A stretch of 64,000 nucleotides of DNA from Castellaniella sp. MT123 (GTDB taxonomy: Bacteria > Pseudomonadota > Gammaproteobacteria > Burkholderiales > Burkholderiaceae_B). Position 1 is the first letter of the stretch, and every line of letters starts with the position of its first letter. The translations under genes were made by a program, and so were the position numbers. Under the pieces are notes generated by a model. It saw only the letters and a list, made by a program, of their open reading frames with translations. It was not told where the DNA came from and ran no database searches. Below are positions 17,398 to 25,143 of this stretch, in pieces. The stretch covers positions 3,302,679-3,366,678 of the forward strand of contig NZ_CP154879.1 in NCBI RefSeq assembly GCF_039614765.1. Direction: 5' to 3'.

Positions 17398-17858
17398 TGA
17401 TTACGATGACGCAATACAAGCCGCAACTCAAACAGAGCGTTACCAAGCCTCGTGTGAAGCTGCAGACGACTGGCGCGGCAACCGTGGGCAAGAAGCCCCG
17501 GCTGAAACTCGTGCAGCCGGGGCACATGTCTACTGGCCGCGAGGCAGGATTCACGACCTTGCTGGGTGAGCAGAGGTCCGCCAGTGCGGCAGCTGGAGCG
17601 GCCCGTGCAACTCGCGACAAGGAGCGGGCCCGCTGCGCCCGGATCGTCAAGCATGGCATTGAAGTGGGGCGGGTGATCCAGGCCGGAATTATGGCATTCG
17701 ACATGGATATTTCGGCCCGAGCCGCCATTGATGCGTTGGATGTGGTCTGCATCGACGCGCGCAAACCACTCAGCCTCGGCGCGGGCGGCGACGGGCAGCC
17801 GCTCACGGTCGCGCAGCGGATCATCATGGCCGGCAAGCACCGCCGTGGCGAAGCCTAA
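17394..17858 (+). CDS. Small basic island protein, head-protease-like C-terminus
   Basis: A 154-aa protein with an SD (GAGAGGAA at 17380-17387). The first half is basic and proline/lysine-rich (KPRVKLQ, KKPRLKLVQ), perhaps nucleic acid binding. Residues about 75-125 (ERARCARIVKHGIEVGRVIQ, then AFDMDISARAAIDALDVV) resemble by eye the C-terminal tail of phage head maturation proteases. No serine-protease core is present. It may be a remnant or a stand-alone assembly factor; the assignment is weak. Confidence 0.45.
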   Translation: MMITMTQYKPQLKQSVTKPRVKLQTTGAATVGKKPRLKLVQPGHMSTGREAGFTTLLGEQRSASAAAGAARATRDKERARCARIVKHGIEVGRVIQAGIMAFDMDISARAAIDALDVVCIDARKPLSLGAGGDGQPLTVAQRIIMAGKHRRGEA

Positions 17859-17895
17859 TCCAGTCCCTATTCGATAACCTGCGGAGAAAAACAGC

Positions 17896-18552
17896 ATGAG
17901 CAAGACCAAGAGCCGCCTCCAGATTGCCCGCGATCGTGTCGCCGACATCGAGGCAAAGATTGAACGTTGCGACGAGAAGATTGCCAGTGTGACTAGCGCT
18001 ACGGCGGAACTCGATGACCTTCTGAAAGAGCGTGATGAAATCATCGCACGCGCATTCATTGATGGGTCATCGCCAGACACGTCTGATTGTGATCAACGCA
18101 TCGCGGCCGTGAAGAAGTCAAACGCTGAGGTACTGGCTCAGGCACAGATTGCGCAGAACGCCCGTGCGATCCTGGATACGCAGCTCGCTGAGGCCAACGG
18201 TGAGTTTCACGCTGCTGAAGAGGAAAGGAATATCGCTTACTGGAAGTTATTGTCGGAGGAGCGTGGCCGCGCCTGTTCCGAATACAACGCTGCGCTCAAT
18301 ACCATGCGGGAGTGCCTGAATCGCATGGACATTGTGAGTGGCCTTTCAGGTCTCTACAAGGTTCCTAAGAGTGTCTCAGCATTGGCGCGAATACCAGGAA
18401 GTGAAAACATAAAGCGAGTCCTCGATCAGTACCTGTGTGATTCGGATCTTCACCGTGTTTCGTTTGATCGTGGATATGTGGATGATGAAACGAAGAAGCA
18501 TTGGTCTGAAGTGCATGCGGACGTCGTCCAGCGCCTCGGCCTTGATGGCTGA
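17896..18552 (+). CDS. Unknown coiled-coil protein
   Basis: A 218-aa protein, not recognised. Residues about 5-125 are predominantly helical with heptad-like spacing (ARDRVADIEAKIERCDEKIA through AEANGEFHAAEEERNIAYWK), probably a coiled coil. The C-terminal part is globular (SGLYKVPKSVSALARIPG). GCGGAGAAAAACAGC precedes the ATG. A scaffolding or replication-accessory role is imaginable, but nothing in the sequence decides it. The 380 bp after it hold no gene but contain the first 32-bp repeat. Confidence 0.55.
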   Translation: MSKTKSRLQIARDRVADIEAKIERCDEKIASVTSATAELDDLLKERDEIIARAFIDGSSPDTSDCDQRIAAVKKSNAEVLAQAQIAQNARAILDTQLAEANGEFHAAEEERNIAYWKLLSEERGRACSEYNAALNTMRECLNRMDIVSGLSGLYKVPKSVSALARIPGSENIKRVLDQYLCDSDLHRVSFDRGYVDDETKKHWSEVHADVVQRLGLDG

Positions 18553-18640
18553 TGCGTTGGTGGTGGCCGCCTTGGGCAGTGCTGGGCCGCTGACCATCCG
18601 GCCCCCGGGGTCAAGGGTCCCGTTTTGGTTAAAAAGCCAT

Positions 18641-18672
18641 GCGGGCATTGCGCGCCGCGTTTTTTGACCAGC
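18641..18672 (+). repeat. 32-bp perfect repeat, copy 1 (cos-like candidate)
   Basis: This 32-bp sequence, starting GCGGGCATTGCGCGCCGCGT and ending TTTTTGACCAGC, is identical to 26415-26446. AGGGTCC precedes both copies at a similar distance (27 and 28 bp from its first base). It lies in a gene-free stretch (18553-18933). Unlike copy 2 it is not followed by GGTTTCA iterons. See copy 2 for the packaging-site argument. Confidence 0.75.
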
Positions 18673-18933
18673 TACACATCCTCGGATTTGGGTAACAGGT
18701 AACACGCATTGGCGTGGTTGGAAGGGTGCTTCTTGCCCGCATTTCAAATGCGAGTGACAGTGCGCGCGAGCGGTGGCATTGGTCAGCGCGGATCCTCGTG
18801 CTGAGCCTCGCACCGGAATGCACGATAATTAGACTTTGCCAGCGTCTAGGCTGATCCCCGAAAAGCCGGATACGTTCACCGGCGTGACGCTGGCTCCTAT
18901 TTCCCGAACGTAGCGACCTGGAACGAGGCGCGC

Positions 18934-20010
18934 ATGAAACTTTCAGAGTTGGACATTGCCGCGGCTGCGGGATGTCTGCAGCAGTGGAAACACGTCAAAT
19001 CGTCGGGCCGCTATCGCCTCGGGATGGCTGCTCACATCATTGCTGCCGCCGTCGATTCGCCGTACACAGAATCTCGCATCAATGCATTGATGGAGTCGGC
19101 GCTTTCGGGGGAGTTGGCTGTTTATCTTCCTGACGAACCCTCACAACGCTATAGACATGACCCGAATATTCCCGGCGCAGAGCTTCGACGCGTCACGATG
19201 GAGGCCAAACCGGAAGACCTCAATGCGTGGATTCGCAGCCACGAGCCCGGCAACAAGTTCAGGTTTGAAAGGCCACCTGCTGAGGATGAATCTGATCCGC
19301 TGTGGAAGCGCGACCTCGCGCTGTGGAGAACGTTAAACCATGTACAGGCGGCATGTGTACTTATGGGGCTTGACCCGTACGATAGATCCAGTTACCTCAA
19401 GTCGGAACGAATGCGTGACACGGTGCTGAAAGCCATCGAGGATGGCGAGATCGAGTTTGAGCACAGCGGCATGGAGCGTGGAGATGTGATTCTCGCAAAG
19501 TCGCTCGCGGCCTGGTGCGACAGGAATGGTATCCCGTGGCCGCTGCCTTGGAACTTCGAGGAGACGCAGGAGGTCACCGAGGCGGAACTGCGGCATGAGA
19601 ATAATAGTCTGCGGCGGAGCCTGACGGCAGCACAGGAAAAGGTCGAGCGTCTGGAGTCTGAAGTATCCGGTCTGAACTCCAGGATTTCCAGCGACAACGG
19701 CTATGTCGATAAATACGAGGCCAAAATACTCCGCCTGGAATCTGAGCTTGCCCAGGCCAAGATCAGTCATCCGAACGGCGATGCCACGTTCTCGACCGAT
19801 CACAAACTGCTGAAGCAAATCGGTGCACTGGCCCTGCTGTTGTCGGAAAAATCGAGCAGGTACAAAAGCGGCGACAAGCCGAACGGCAGCCAGATTGCAG
19901 CCGGCGTGGATGACATAGTGAAGGCCATGCCAGACGCGAACGCACGCGGTCTTGGAGATTCCAGCATTCGCGCCAGTATCAGCGAGGGGCTGAAACTGTT
20001 GGCGAGTTGA
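18934..20010 (+). CDS. Unknown 358-aa protein with coiled coil
   Basis: The N-terminal 120 residues are paralogous to the 199-aa protein at 14333. Residues about 215-270 form a likely coiled coil (ELRHENNSLRRSLTAAQEKV). The C-terminal block (LLKQIGALALLLSEKSSRYK, then GSQIAAGVDDIV and SSIRASISEGLKLL) resembles a short module common at the ends of phage and island proteins of unknown role. The RBS context CCTGGAACGAGGC at 18917-18929 is identical to that of the tape measure gene. Palindromic TGCCA sites follow the stop. Confidence 0.6.
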   Translation: MKLSELDIAAAAGCLQQWKHVKSSGRYRLGMAAHIIAAAVDSPYTESRINALMESALSGELAVYLPDEPSQRYRHDPNIPGAELRRVTMEAKPEDLNAWIRSHEPGNKFRFERPPAEDESDPLWKRDLALWRTLNHVQAACVLMGLDPYDRSSYLKSERMRDTVLKAIEDGEIEFEHSGMERGDVILAKSLAAWCDRNGIPWPLPWNFEETQEVTEAELRHENNSLRRSLTAAQEKVERLESEVSGLNSRISSDNGYVDKYEAKILRLESELAQAKISHPNGDATFSTDHKLLKQIGALALLLSEKSSRYKSGDKPNGSQIAAGVDDIVKAMPDANARGLGDSSIRASISEGLKLLAS

Positions 20011-20011
20011 G

Positions 20012-20055
20012 TTTGCCAGTGGCAAAAACTTTTTGCCAAAACGTGCCACCTGGCA
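20012..20055. promoter_or_regulatory. TGCCA palindrome cluster before the alpA operon
   Basis: A perfect palindrome TTTGCCAGTGGCAAA lies at 20012-20026. It is followed by a TTGCCA half-site at 20033-20038 and a second palindrome TGCCACCTGGCA at 20044-20055. The cluster lies between an unknown gene and the AlpA start at 20115, where the replication operon promoter should be. It looks like an operator with three sites for one dimeric regulator, possibly AlpA or Rha. Confidence 0.6.
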
Positions 20056-20114
20056 AGAGGCGGTGCCCGTAATCAGTAGCCTATGTTCATGTTCAATTCC
20101 CATCGAGGGACAAC

Positions 20115-20396
20115 ATGACAAAGCAAGCTACACAAGCCGACACCCGGCGCATCACGCAGGCGCAAGCACGCGCCGCATATTCGGCCACCAGTATTGACGA
20201 TGGCGACCGCCTCATCACAGACCGCGAAGTGTCCCGCCTCTTGGGCGCTTCGCGTTCGTGGCCGTGGAAGCTGGTCCGTGATGGCCGGTTTCCGCAACCG
20301 ATTCGACTCTCTGCACGTTGTACGCGCTGGCGTCTGTCAGACGTGCGTGCCTATATGGCCGACCCCCAAGGCTGGGTCGCCAGCATGGGGGCCTGA
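20115..20396 (+). CDS. AlpA-family regulator
   Basis: A 93-aa protein with an AlpA/MerR-type winged helix: LITDREVSRLLGASRSWPWK, then LVRDGRFPQPIRLS and WRLSDVRAYMA. AlpA proteins activate excision or integrase genes of P4-like elements and act as excisionase-like factors. GAGGGA at 20105-20110 supports the ATG. It heads a run of more than ten tightly packed rightward genes up to 26307, so it is probably the switch of the replication operon. Confidence 0.88.
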   Translation: MTKQATQADTRRITQAQARAAYSATSIDDGDRLITDREVSRLLGASRSWPWKLVRDGRFPQPIRLSARCTRWRLSDVRAYMADPQGWVASMGA

Positions 20397-20401
20397 CCAT
20401 C

Positions 20402-21082
20402 ATGCAGACGACCATGAAAATGGGCCGCGACTCCGGCAAGAGCGCGACCCCGACGACCGGGAAAGATTCTATCACCCTCTCGGGCACTGCGGCCGAACCA
20501 CGCATCGATTCCCGCCAGCTCGCGCAGTACTTGGGTAATCAGCATGAAAGCGTCGTGAAGTTGCTGACCGCCTATGCGGATGACTTCCAGGAACTTGGGG
20601 TTTTCAGATTTCAAATCGGGAAACCTGCCAGCGCTGCCGGCGGACGCCCCGAACGCTATGCCTTGCTGAACGAGGACCAGGCCTATCTGCTGCTGACCTA
20701 CAGCCGCAACACCAAGCGCGTACGTGAACTGAAGGTGCTCCTTGTCATGGCGTTTCGTGAGGCCCGCCAGCGCGTCGATTTGCACAGCGCCGAATACCTA
20801 CCCACCTACCACGACCTGCACGACGAGATCGCCCGGCTCGCCCGCAATTCCGGCAATGCGCGGTTCGTGCACCTGAACGTGAACCGCGCCATCAATCAGA
20901 CGGTGGGGGTCGAATCCGGAAGCCGCAAGTACCTGAGCGTAGCGCGTCAGTCCATCTTGGTGGTGGCGCAGTCTATCGCGGCCCAAGCGATGGCCGGAGC
21001 GCACGGCCACCACGAAGGCTACCAACGGGCCAAGGCCGCATTGCAGCGGCTGGAAACTGCCCTGATCGGGGGCGCTGCGTGA
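20402..21082 (+). CDS. Rha-family phage regulatory protein
   Basis: A 226-aa protein. The Rha pattern is clear: RIDSRQLAQYLGNQHESVVK, the middle block RPERYALLNEDQAYLLLTYS, then RNTKRVRELKVLLVMAFREA. Rha proteins interfere with lambdoid phage growth in hosts lacking integration host factor and are common in prophages and satellites. The ATG at 20402 lies 5 nt after the AlpA stop; MKMGRD at 20414 is an alternative start. The stop overlaps the next ATG. Confidence 0.88.
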   Translation: MQTTMKMGRDSGKSATPTTGKDSITLSGTAAEPRIDSRQLAQYLGNQHESVVKLLTAYADDFQELGVFRFQIGKPASAAGGRPERYALLNEDQAYLLLTYSRNTKRVRELKVLLVMAFREARQRVDLHSAEYLPTYHDLHDEIARLARNSGNARFVHLNVNRAINQTVGVESGSRKYLSVARQSILVVAQSIAAQAMAGAHGHHEGYQRAKAALQRLETALIGGAA

Positions 21083-21321
21083 TGCCGACCGACAACCGCT
21101 CCACCAGTGCCGACAGCCAGCGCGCGCGGATCATGCAGGCGCTCACCACCGGCCCCAAGACCAGCTATGAACTGCGGCGCATCGGCTGCTACCAGTGCCC
21201 CACCCGCGTCCTGGAGTTACGGCGCATGGGCCACGACATCCGCACCCAGCGCGTGAGCATCTGGGATGCGGACGGCTACCGTCATTGCGGCGTGGCGCTG
21301 TATTCGCTGGGGGGCGTGTGA
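21082..21321 (+). CDS. Small helix-turn-helix phage protein
   Basis: A 79-aa protein whose core RARIMQALTTGPKTSYELRR, followed by IGCYQCPTRVLELRRMGHDI and a C-terminal GVALYSL, matches the helix-turn-helix proteins found in many Burkholderiales prophage replication regions. It starts at ATG 21082 within the stop of rha and ends at the ATG of the next gene, so all three are coupled. Likely a DNA-binding accessory factor. Confidence 0.7.
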   Translation: MPTDNRSTSADSQRARIMQALTTGPKTSYELRRIGCYQCPTRVLELRRMGHDIRTQRVSIWDADGYRHCGVALYSLGGV

Positions 21322-21548
21322 TGGACAACGCCATGACCAAACACGAGGGATTCATTCTCGACACTGTGCTGCCCGTCATCATGGGGCAGGCCCGTGCCTT
21401 GAACTGCGACCCCCTGGAAGCGGCATTGGCTGTATTCATGTCGCTGGGTACGCTGCTGCTGACCCGTGGCTATACCCCTGATTCCCTATTGCAGGCGATC
21501 CGGGCCAGCGCAGCAACCACCCATGACGCACCGGGGGGCCTGCAATGA
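21321..21548 (+). CDS. Unknown 75-aa operon protein
   Basis: A helical protein starting MDNAMTKHEGFILDTVLPVI, with central ALAVFMSLGTLLLTRGYTPD. It has no recognised domain. It is coupled at both ends (GTGATGG with the preceding gene, CAATGATG with the following one). Its position between the HTH gene and the Ash/Icd-like gene suggests phage operon filler of unknown role. Confidence 0.6.
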   Translation: MDNAMTKHEGFILDTVLPVIMGQARALNCDPLEAALAVFMSLGTLLLTRGYTPDSLLQAIRASAATTHDAPGGLQ

Positions 21549-22210
21549 TGCGACTTGCACAACCCTGCGTGGTGCCTCAGAATATCCCTGTGCCGAAAAC
21601 AACCGGCACCGGGTTTAGCAGCCTGTTTTGCTTACGGCGAGTGAACCGCCGCCCCATGGCGGTTTTTCATTTGCAAGCCATGTCACCTATGGGCGGCAGT
21701 GGCGGGGGTGCCTTCGGGCACGCTGGTACTCGTAAGCGCCAGTCTGCTAACCCCGCCATTTGCTGCCCACCATCGTTTAGCAGCGATGTGGGCGGTTCAA
21801 CCGCTTACGGAGGCCATGACATGGCTGCATTACCCATCCCTGCGCGTTCTGCGCAAACCTTCCCCCAAACCGAAAAAGCGGCCCGCCGTGCTGCGCGGCA
21901 ATGGTTCGCTGGCGCTACCCGGCCATCCCTGGCTTGCTGGCGCGATGATCGCCGCAGCGCCCATTGTTCCGGCTTGCCTGCGGTCCATGGCCGTGCGGAT
22001 GTCTTCAATCAGGCATTTGCCCAGGAACTGGCCACCATCATTGCTGACGGCTGCACGGGATCGATTCCGACAGCTGCCGCAGTAGCCGCTGGTGAAGTCC
22101 TGAATGCTTCGGGTGCGGATGTTTCGGTGACCCCTGGCCGCTTTGCCTGGGAAGACGGCAGCGAACAGCGCGGCTACCTGATCATCTTCAAAGGGGGCCG
22201 TCATGAATAG
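21545..22210 (+). CDS. Ash/Icd-family phage protein with an internal start
   Basis: A 221-aa frame. The first half (VPQNIPVPKTTGTGFSSLF, later MAVFHLQAMSPMGGSGGGAF, and a GGSTAYGGHDM joint) matches the Ash / host cell division inhibitor Icd-like family of P1, P4 and related satellites. A second in-frame ATG at 21821 has a strong SD (GGAGG 21809-21813) and would give a 129-aa protein starting MAALPIPARSAQTF. A terminator-like hairpin lies inside the first half. Two nested products are likely, as in the P1 icd/ant layout. Confidence 0.72.
   Translation: MMRLAQPCVVPQNIPVPKTTGTGFSSLFCLRRVNRRPMAVFHLQAMSPMGGSGGGAFGHAGTRKRQSANPAICCPPSFSSDVGGSTAYGGHDMAALPIPARSAQTFPQTEKAARRAARQWFAGATRPSLACWRDDRRSAHCSGLPAVHGRADVFNQAFAQELATIIADGCTGSIPTAAAVAAGEVLNASGADVSVTPGRFAWEDGSEQRGYLIIFKGGRHE
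21644..21667 (+). terminator. Intragenic terminator-like hairpin in the Ash/Icd gene
   Basis: AACCGCC (21644-21650) pairs with GGCGGTT (21658-21664) and is followed directly by a T-run to 21667. It lies in the coding frame about 100 bases after the start. It could truncate transcripts and release a small RNA, in the way short transcripts confer immunity in P4 and P1. Confidence 0.55.
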
Positions 22211-22442
22211 CCAGATCCTCAATGCCCGTACCCCCGGCACCACGCTATGGCGTTTTCACGGTTACCGCAAATCAGCAGCTGGCTTTGTTTGCGAAGTGAT
22301 CACCCCCGACGGCACGCACATTCATGAGCCCCTGGTGCTGTTCGTTCGGAACGTCTCGGGTCGAGACGAATGGGATAACGATCCTGAGGACATTGCGGCC
22401 ATGCTGGAGCTGGCTCGTGTGAGGGGGATGCGTCATGAGTAA
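22203..22442 (+). CDS. Unknown 79-aa operon protein
   Basis: Starts MNSQILNARTPGTTLWRFHG and overlaps the preceding gene by 8 nt. The middle looks beta-rich (AAGFVCEVITPDGTHIHEPL) and the end is helical and acidic (DPEDIAAMLELARVRG). No domain is recognised. Coupled by overlap to the next gene, so part of the replication operon. Confidence 0.6.
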   Translation: MNSQILNARTPGTTLWRFHGYRKSAAGFVCEVITPDGTHIHEPLVLFVRNVSGRDEWDNDPEDIAAMLELARVRGMRHE

Positions 22443-22647
22443 GCAACTTGAACAGGTCCGCCTCTTCGCCAATCGGATCGAGGAACAACGGGAAGGCGTC
22501 ATGTCCATGCTGGCCGGGGTCAGTGCGCTTCTCGGTTCGGGCGATACGTTCAATGCCGTGAATCTGCTGGTGCAGGCCATGGATTACCTGGGTGACACGG
22601 CAAGCCTACAGGCGTTGCGCAAAGCGGCGGGGGGCGGCAATGACTGA
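22435..22647 (+). CDS. Unknown 70-aa helical operon protein
   Basis: An all-helical small protein (MSKQLEQVRLFANRIEEQRE, then VMSMLAGVSALLGSGDTFNA) with no known motif. It overlaps both neighbours by 8 nt and lies just before the primase gene, so it may be a cofactor of replication. Confidence 0.6.
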   Translation: MSKQLEQVRLFANRIEEQREGVMSMLAGVSALLGSGDTFNAVNLLVQAMDYLGDTASLQALRKAAGGGND

Positions 22648-23587
22648 TTACCGATCTCTGCAATCCGCCCTGGCCGCCGGCGGCCTGATCCCCGGTGACA
22701 TCGAGGCGGGGAGTCTGCGCCGATGCCGGGTTGAGGGCGACCGATCAGGGAAAAAGTCGGGCGCGTATCGGCTGTTCGATGATGAGGTGGCGACCTGCAT
22801 TTGGTGGAACTGGAAAACCTCAGCCACGGGCGTATGGGTGTCATCCGAGCGCCCCCTATCGGATGCCGACCGCAGCCGGCACCGGCAATTGATTGAGCAG
22901 GCCAAGCGGGAGCGCCAACAAGCGCAGGCTACCGAGTGGAAGCGCAACCGGGAGTACCTAACCCGGCTGTGGGGCCGCGCCCAGCCCCTGACGGCTTCAT
23001 GTGTGGGGGGTGTCTACCTGGATCGGCGCGGGCTGGATGTGCCGGTCACCGACGCATTGCGGTTCGTGCCGAAGCTCGACTATTGGCATGACGCGGTGCT
23101 GCTGGGCGCCTTCCCGGCCATGCTGGCGGCCGTCACCGACCAGGCCGGGGTGCTAGTGAATGTGCATCGTACCTACCTGTCATCGGATGGCCACAAGGCT
23201 GACGTGCCGGCCGTGAAGAAACTGTGTAAGTCGGCGGGGGTGATGGCGGGCGCGTCCATCAAGTTGGGCGCGCCGGTCCTGCGACCCGATGGCAGGCCCG
23301 GTCTTGGCATTGCGGAGGGCATTGAGACGGCGATCGCTGCCAGCATCCTCTTCGGAGTGCCCACCTGGTCCTGCATCTCGGCGCACGGCTTGGAGACGTT
23401 CACCCCGCCGCCAGAGGTTCGCAACTTATATGTGTTCGCGGACCACGATGAAAGCGGCGTTGGCCAGCACGCAGCGCGGAAAGTTGCGCCGCGGCTGGCG
23501 GCTCAGGGCCTCACGGTGCGCATTCTCATGCCGGACGCGGTGGGGGATTGGAGCGATGAATTGCAGGTTCGGAGGGCGATTGTATGA
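22640..23587 (+). CDS. Toprim-domain primase (DUF7146-like)
   Basis: A 315-aa DNA primase-like protein. The N-terminal part (about 1-110) is basic and helix-rich. A DUF7146-like middle (YLDRRGLDVPVTDALRFVPK) is followed by a Toprim domain with GIAEGIETAIAASILFGVPT, the acidic E in AEGIE and the D-x-D in LYVFADHDESGVGQ. Such proteins prime satellite and prophage replication. It starts at ATG 22640, overlapping the preceding gene, and its stop overlaps the DUF3987 start. Confidence 0.85.
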   Translation: MTDYRSLQSALAAGGLIPGDIEAGSLRRCRVEGDRSGKKSGAYRLFDDEVATCIWWNWKTSATGVWVSSERPLSDADRSRHRQLIEQAKRERQQAQATEWKRNREYLTRLWGRAQPLTASCVGGVYLDRRGLDVPVTDALRFVPKLDYWHDAVLLGAFPAMLAAVTDQAGVLVNVHRTYLSSDGHKADVPAVKKLCKSAGVMAGASIKLGAPVLRPDGRPGLGIAEGIETAIAASILFGVPTWSCISAHGLETFTPPPEVRNLYVFADHDESGVGQHAARKVAPRLAAQGLTVRILMPDAVGDWSDELQVRRAIV

Positions 23588-25140
23588 GCGAAGCATTGCT
23601 GGTTGATCCCGCTAGCGTAAGCGGCGGTTTGCTGGATGCTGATTCTGCGCAGTCCACTATGGACGTGACGCCGCAGCCGCTGCCGAGCTTGCCAGCTGTG
23701 CCTGATTTCCCATTGGAGTTGCTGCCGAACGATTTGATGGCGTGGATCGGTGATGCTGCCGACCGCGCGAAATTTCGTCCTGACTTTGCAGCGGTGGCAT
23801 GCATGTCGGCATTGGGAAGTGTGATTGGGCGCAAATTAGGTATTCGCCTCAAGCGGCGCGATGACTGGACGGAGTACGCAAATGTCTGGGGGGCGCTGAT
23901 CGGCCCACCTTCCGCGCTCAAGTCCCCCGCCATGCGTGCGGCGCTCAAACCATTCAAGGCATTGCAGGCGGCTGCGGACGCTGACCACGCGCAGGCTTTG
24001 AAGGACTACACGGTAGAGGCCGAGACCTTCAAGTTGCGCAAAAAGGCGCGGAAAGATCGTGCCTCAAAGGCACTTAGATCTGATCCTGATGCCGACGTCG
24101 ACTTGGCCGACTTGGAGCCGCCAGAAGAGCCGGTTGCCCGTACATACTGGACCTCAAATGTCAACGAGGCGAGCTTGGGCGTGCTGCTGGAAAAAAAACC
24201 GAATGGCCTCTTGATCGAGCGCGACGAAGTCACGTCGTTACTCGCGGGCTTGGAAGATGATCAGCGCGCCGACCTGCGCGGCATGTTGCTCTCGGGCTGG
24301 TCTGGCAATGAAGGCTACCGATTTGACCGCATAGGGCGCGACGTCACCTACTTGCCGAAATTCGCCGTGTCACTGGTGGGCGGCATCCAGCCCGGGCCGC
24401 TCGAGCGGTATGTGCGCAGCGCCTTTTCTGGCGAGCGCGCCGACGGACTCTTGCAGCGATTCCAGCTCCTCACCTGGCCGGACGCCGAGGATTTCAAGTA
24501 CGAAGACCGCTACCCTGACGGTGACGCCCGCAAAGCTGCGGCCGCGCTTTTTGAGCGTGCCGACACGTTCGACCCGGAGGCGATTGGTAGTCACGACAAC
24601 TATGGCGATGAACCGCCGTTCGTGCGGCTCTCTGACGGTGCCCAGGCCCTTTTCGTCGAATGGTACACGGTCTTCATGAAGGAGCGCCGCCAGGTTGAAG
24701 GTGAGGGAGTTGAAAGTGGTCCCTTATCCGCACACTTTGGAAAGTACCCTGGTCTCCTGGGCAAGCTCGCACTCATCCTGCACGTTGCCGACGACGGCGC
24801 GGCGCGCATGGTCTCTGAGATCACAATGACAAAAGCCCTTGCGTGGTTGCAGTACCTGGAGCCTCACGCGCGGCGGGTGTACCACGTCGTGGATGTTCCG
24901 GAGACCGGGGCTGCAAGACTGCTGCTCGCTCGCTTGCAGAGTGGCGCACTGCCTACAACCTTCAAGTCGTGGCAAATCTCGCGCAAGTGCTGGCATGGCT
25001 TAGGCGATGCAGCCGTGGTCAAACGTGCCTGTCGGTTGCTTCATGAGTACGGATGGCTCATCGAGCTTGAGGCGGGCGGCGCCACTGGCGGGCGGCCTGC
25101 CGATCCGGTGTATGCGGTTTCACCGGCCGTAAGGGTGTAG
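23584..25140 (+). CDS. DUF3987 replication protein (helicase/primase-type)
   Basis: A 518-aa DUF3987 protein, the YfjI-like partner of Toprim primases. It shows VWGALIGPPSALKSPAM (a Walker A-like G-P-P-S-x-x-K-S near residue 105), LLIERDEVTSLLAGLEDD (Walker B-like) and QPGPLERYVR. The C-terminal segment (HGLGDAAVVKRACRLLHEYG) looks like a winged helix. It overlaps the primase stop by 4 nt. Together the two genes form the replication core of the island; origin-like repeats follow in the next gene. Confidence 0.88.
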   Translation: MSEALLVDPASVSGGLLDADSAQSTMDVTPQPLPSLPAVPDFPLELLPNDLMAWIGDAADRAKFRPDFAAVACMSALGSVIGRKLGIRLKRRDDWTEYANVWGALIGPPSALKSPAMRAALKPFKALQAAADADHAQALKDYTVEAETFKLRKKARKDRASKALRSDPDADVDLADLEPPEEPVARTYWTSNVNEASLGVLLEKKPNGLLIERDEVTSLLAGLEDDQRADLRGMLLSGWSGNEGYRFDRIGRDVTYLPKFAVSLVGGIQPGPLERYVRSAFSGERADGLLQRFQLLTWPDAEDFKYEDRYPDGDARKAAAALFERADTFDPEAIGSHDNYGDEPPFVRLSDGAQALFVEWYTVFMKERRQVEGEGVESGPLSAHFGKYPGLLGKLALILHVADDGAARMVSEITMTKALAWLQYLEPHARRVYHVVDVPETGAARLLLARLQSGALPTTFKSWQISRKCWHGLGDAAVVKRACRLLHEYGWLIELEAGGATGGRPADPVYAVSPAVRV

Positions 25141-25143
25141 TCG

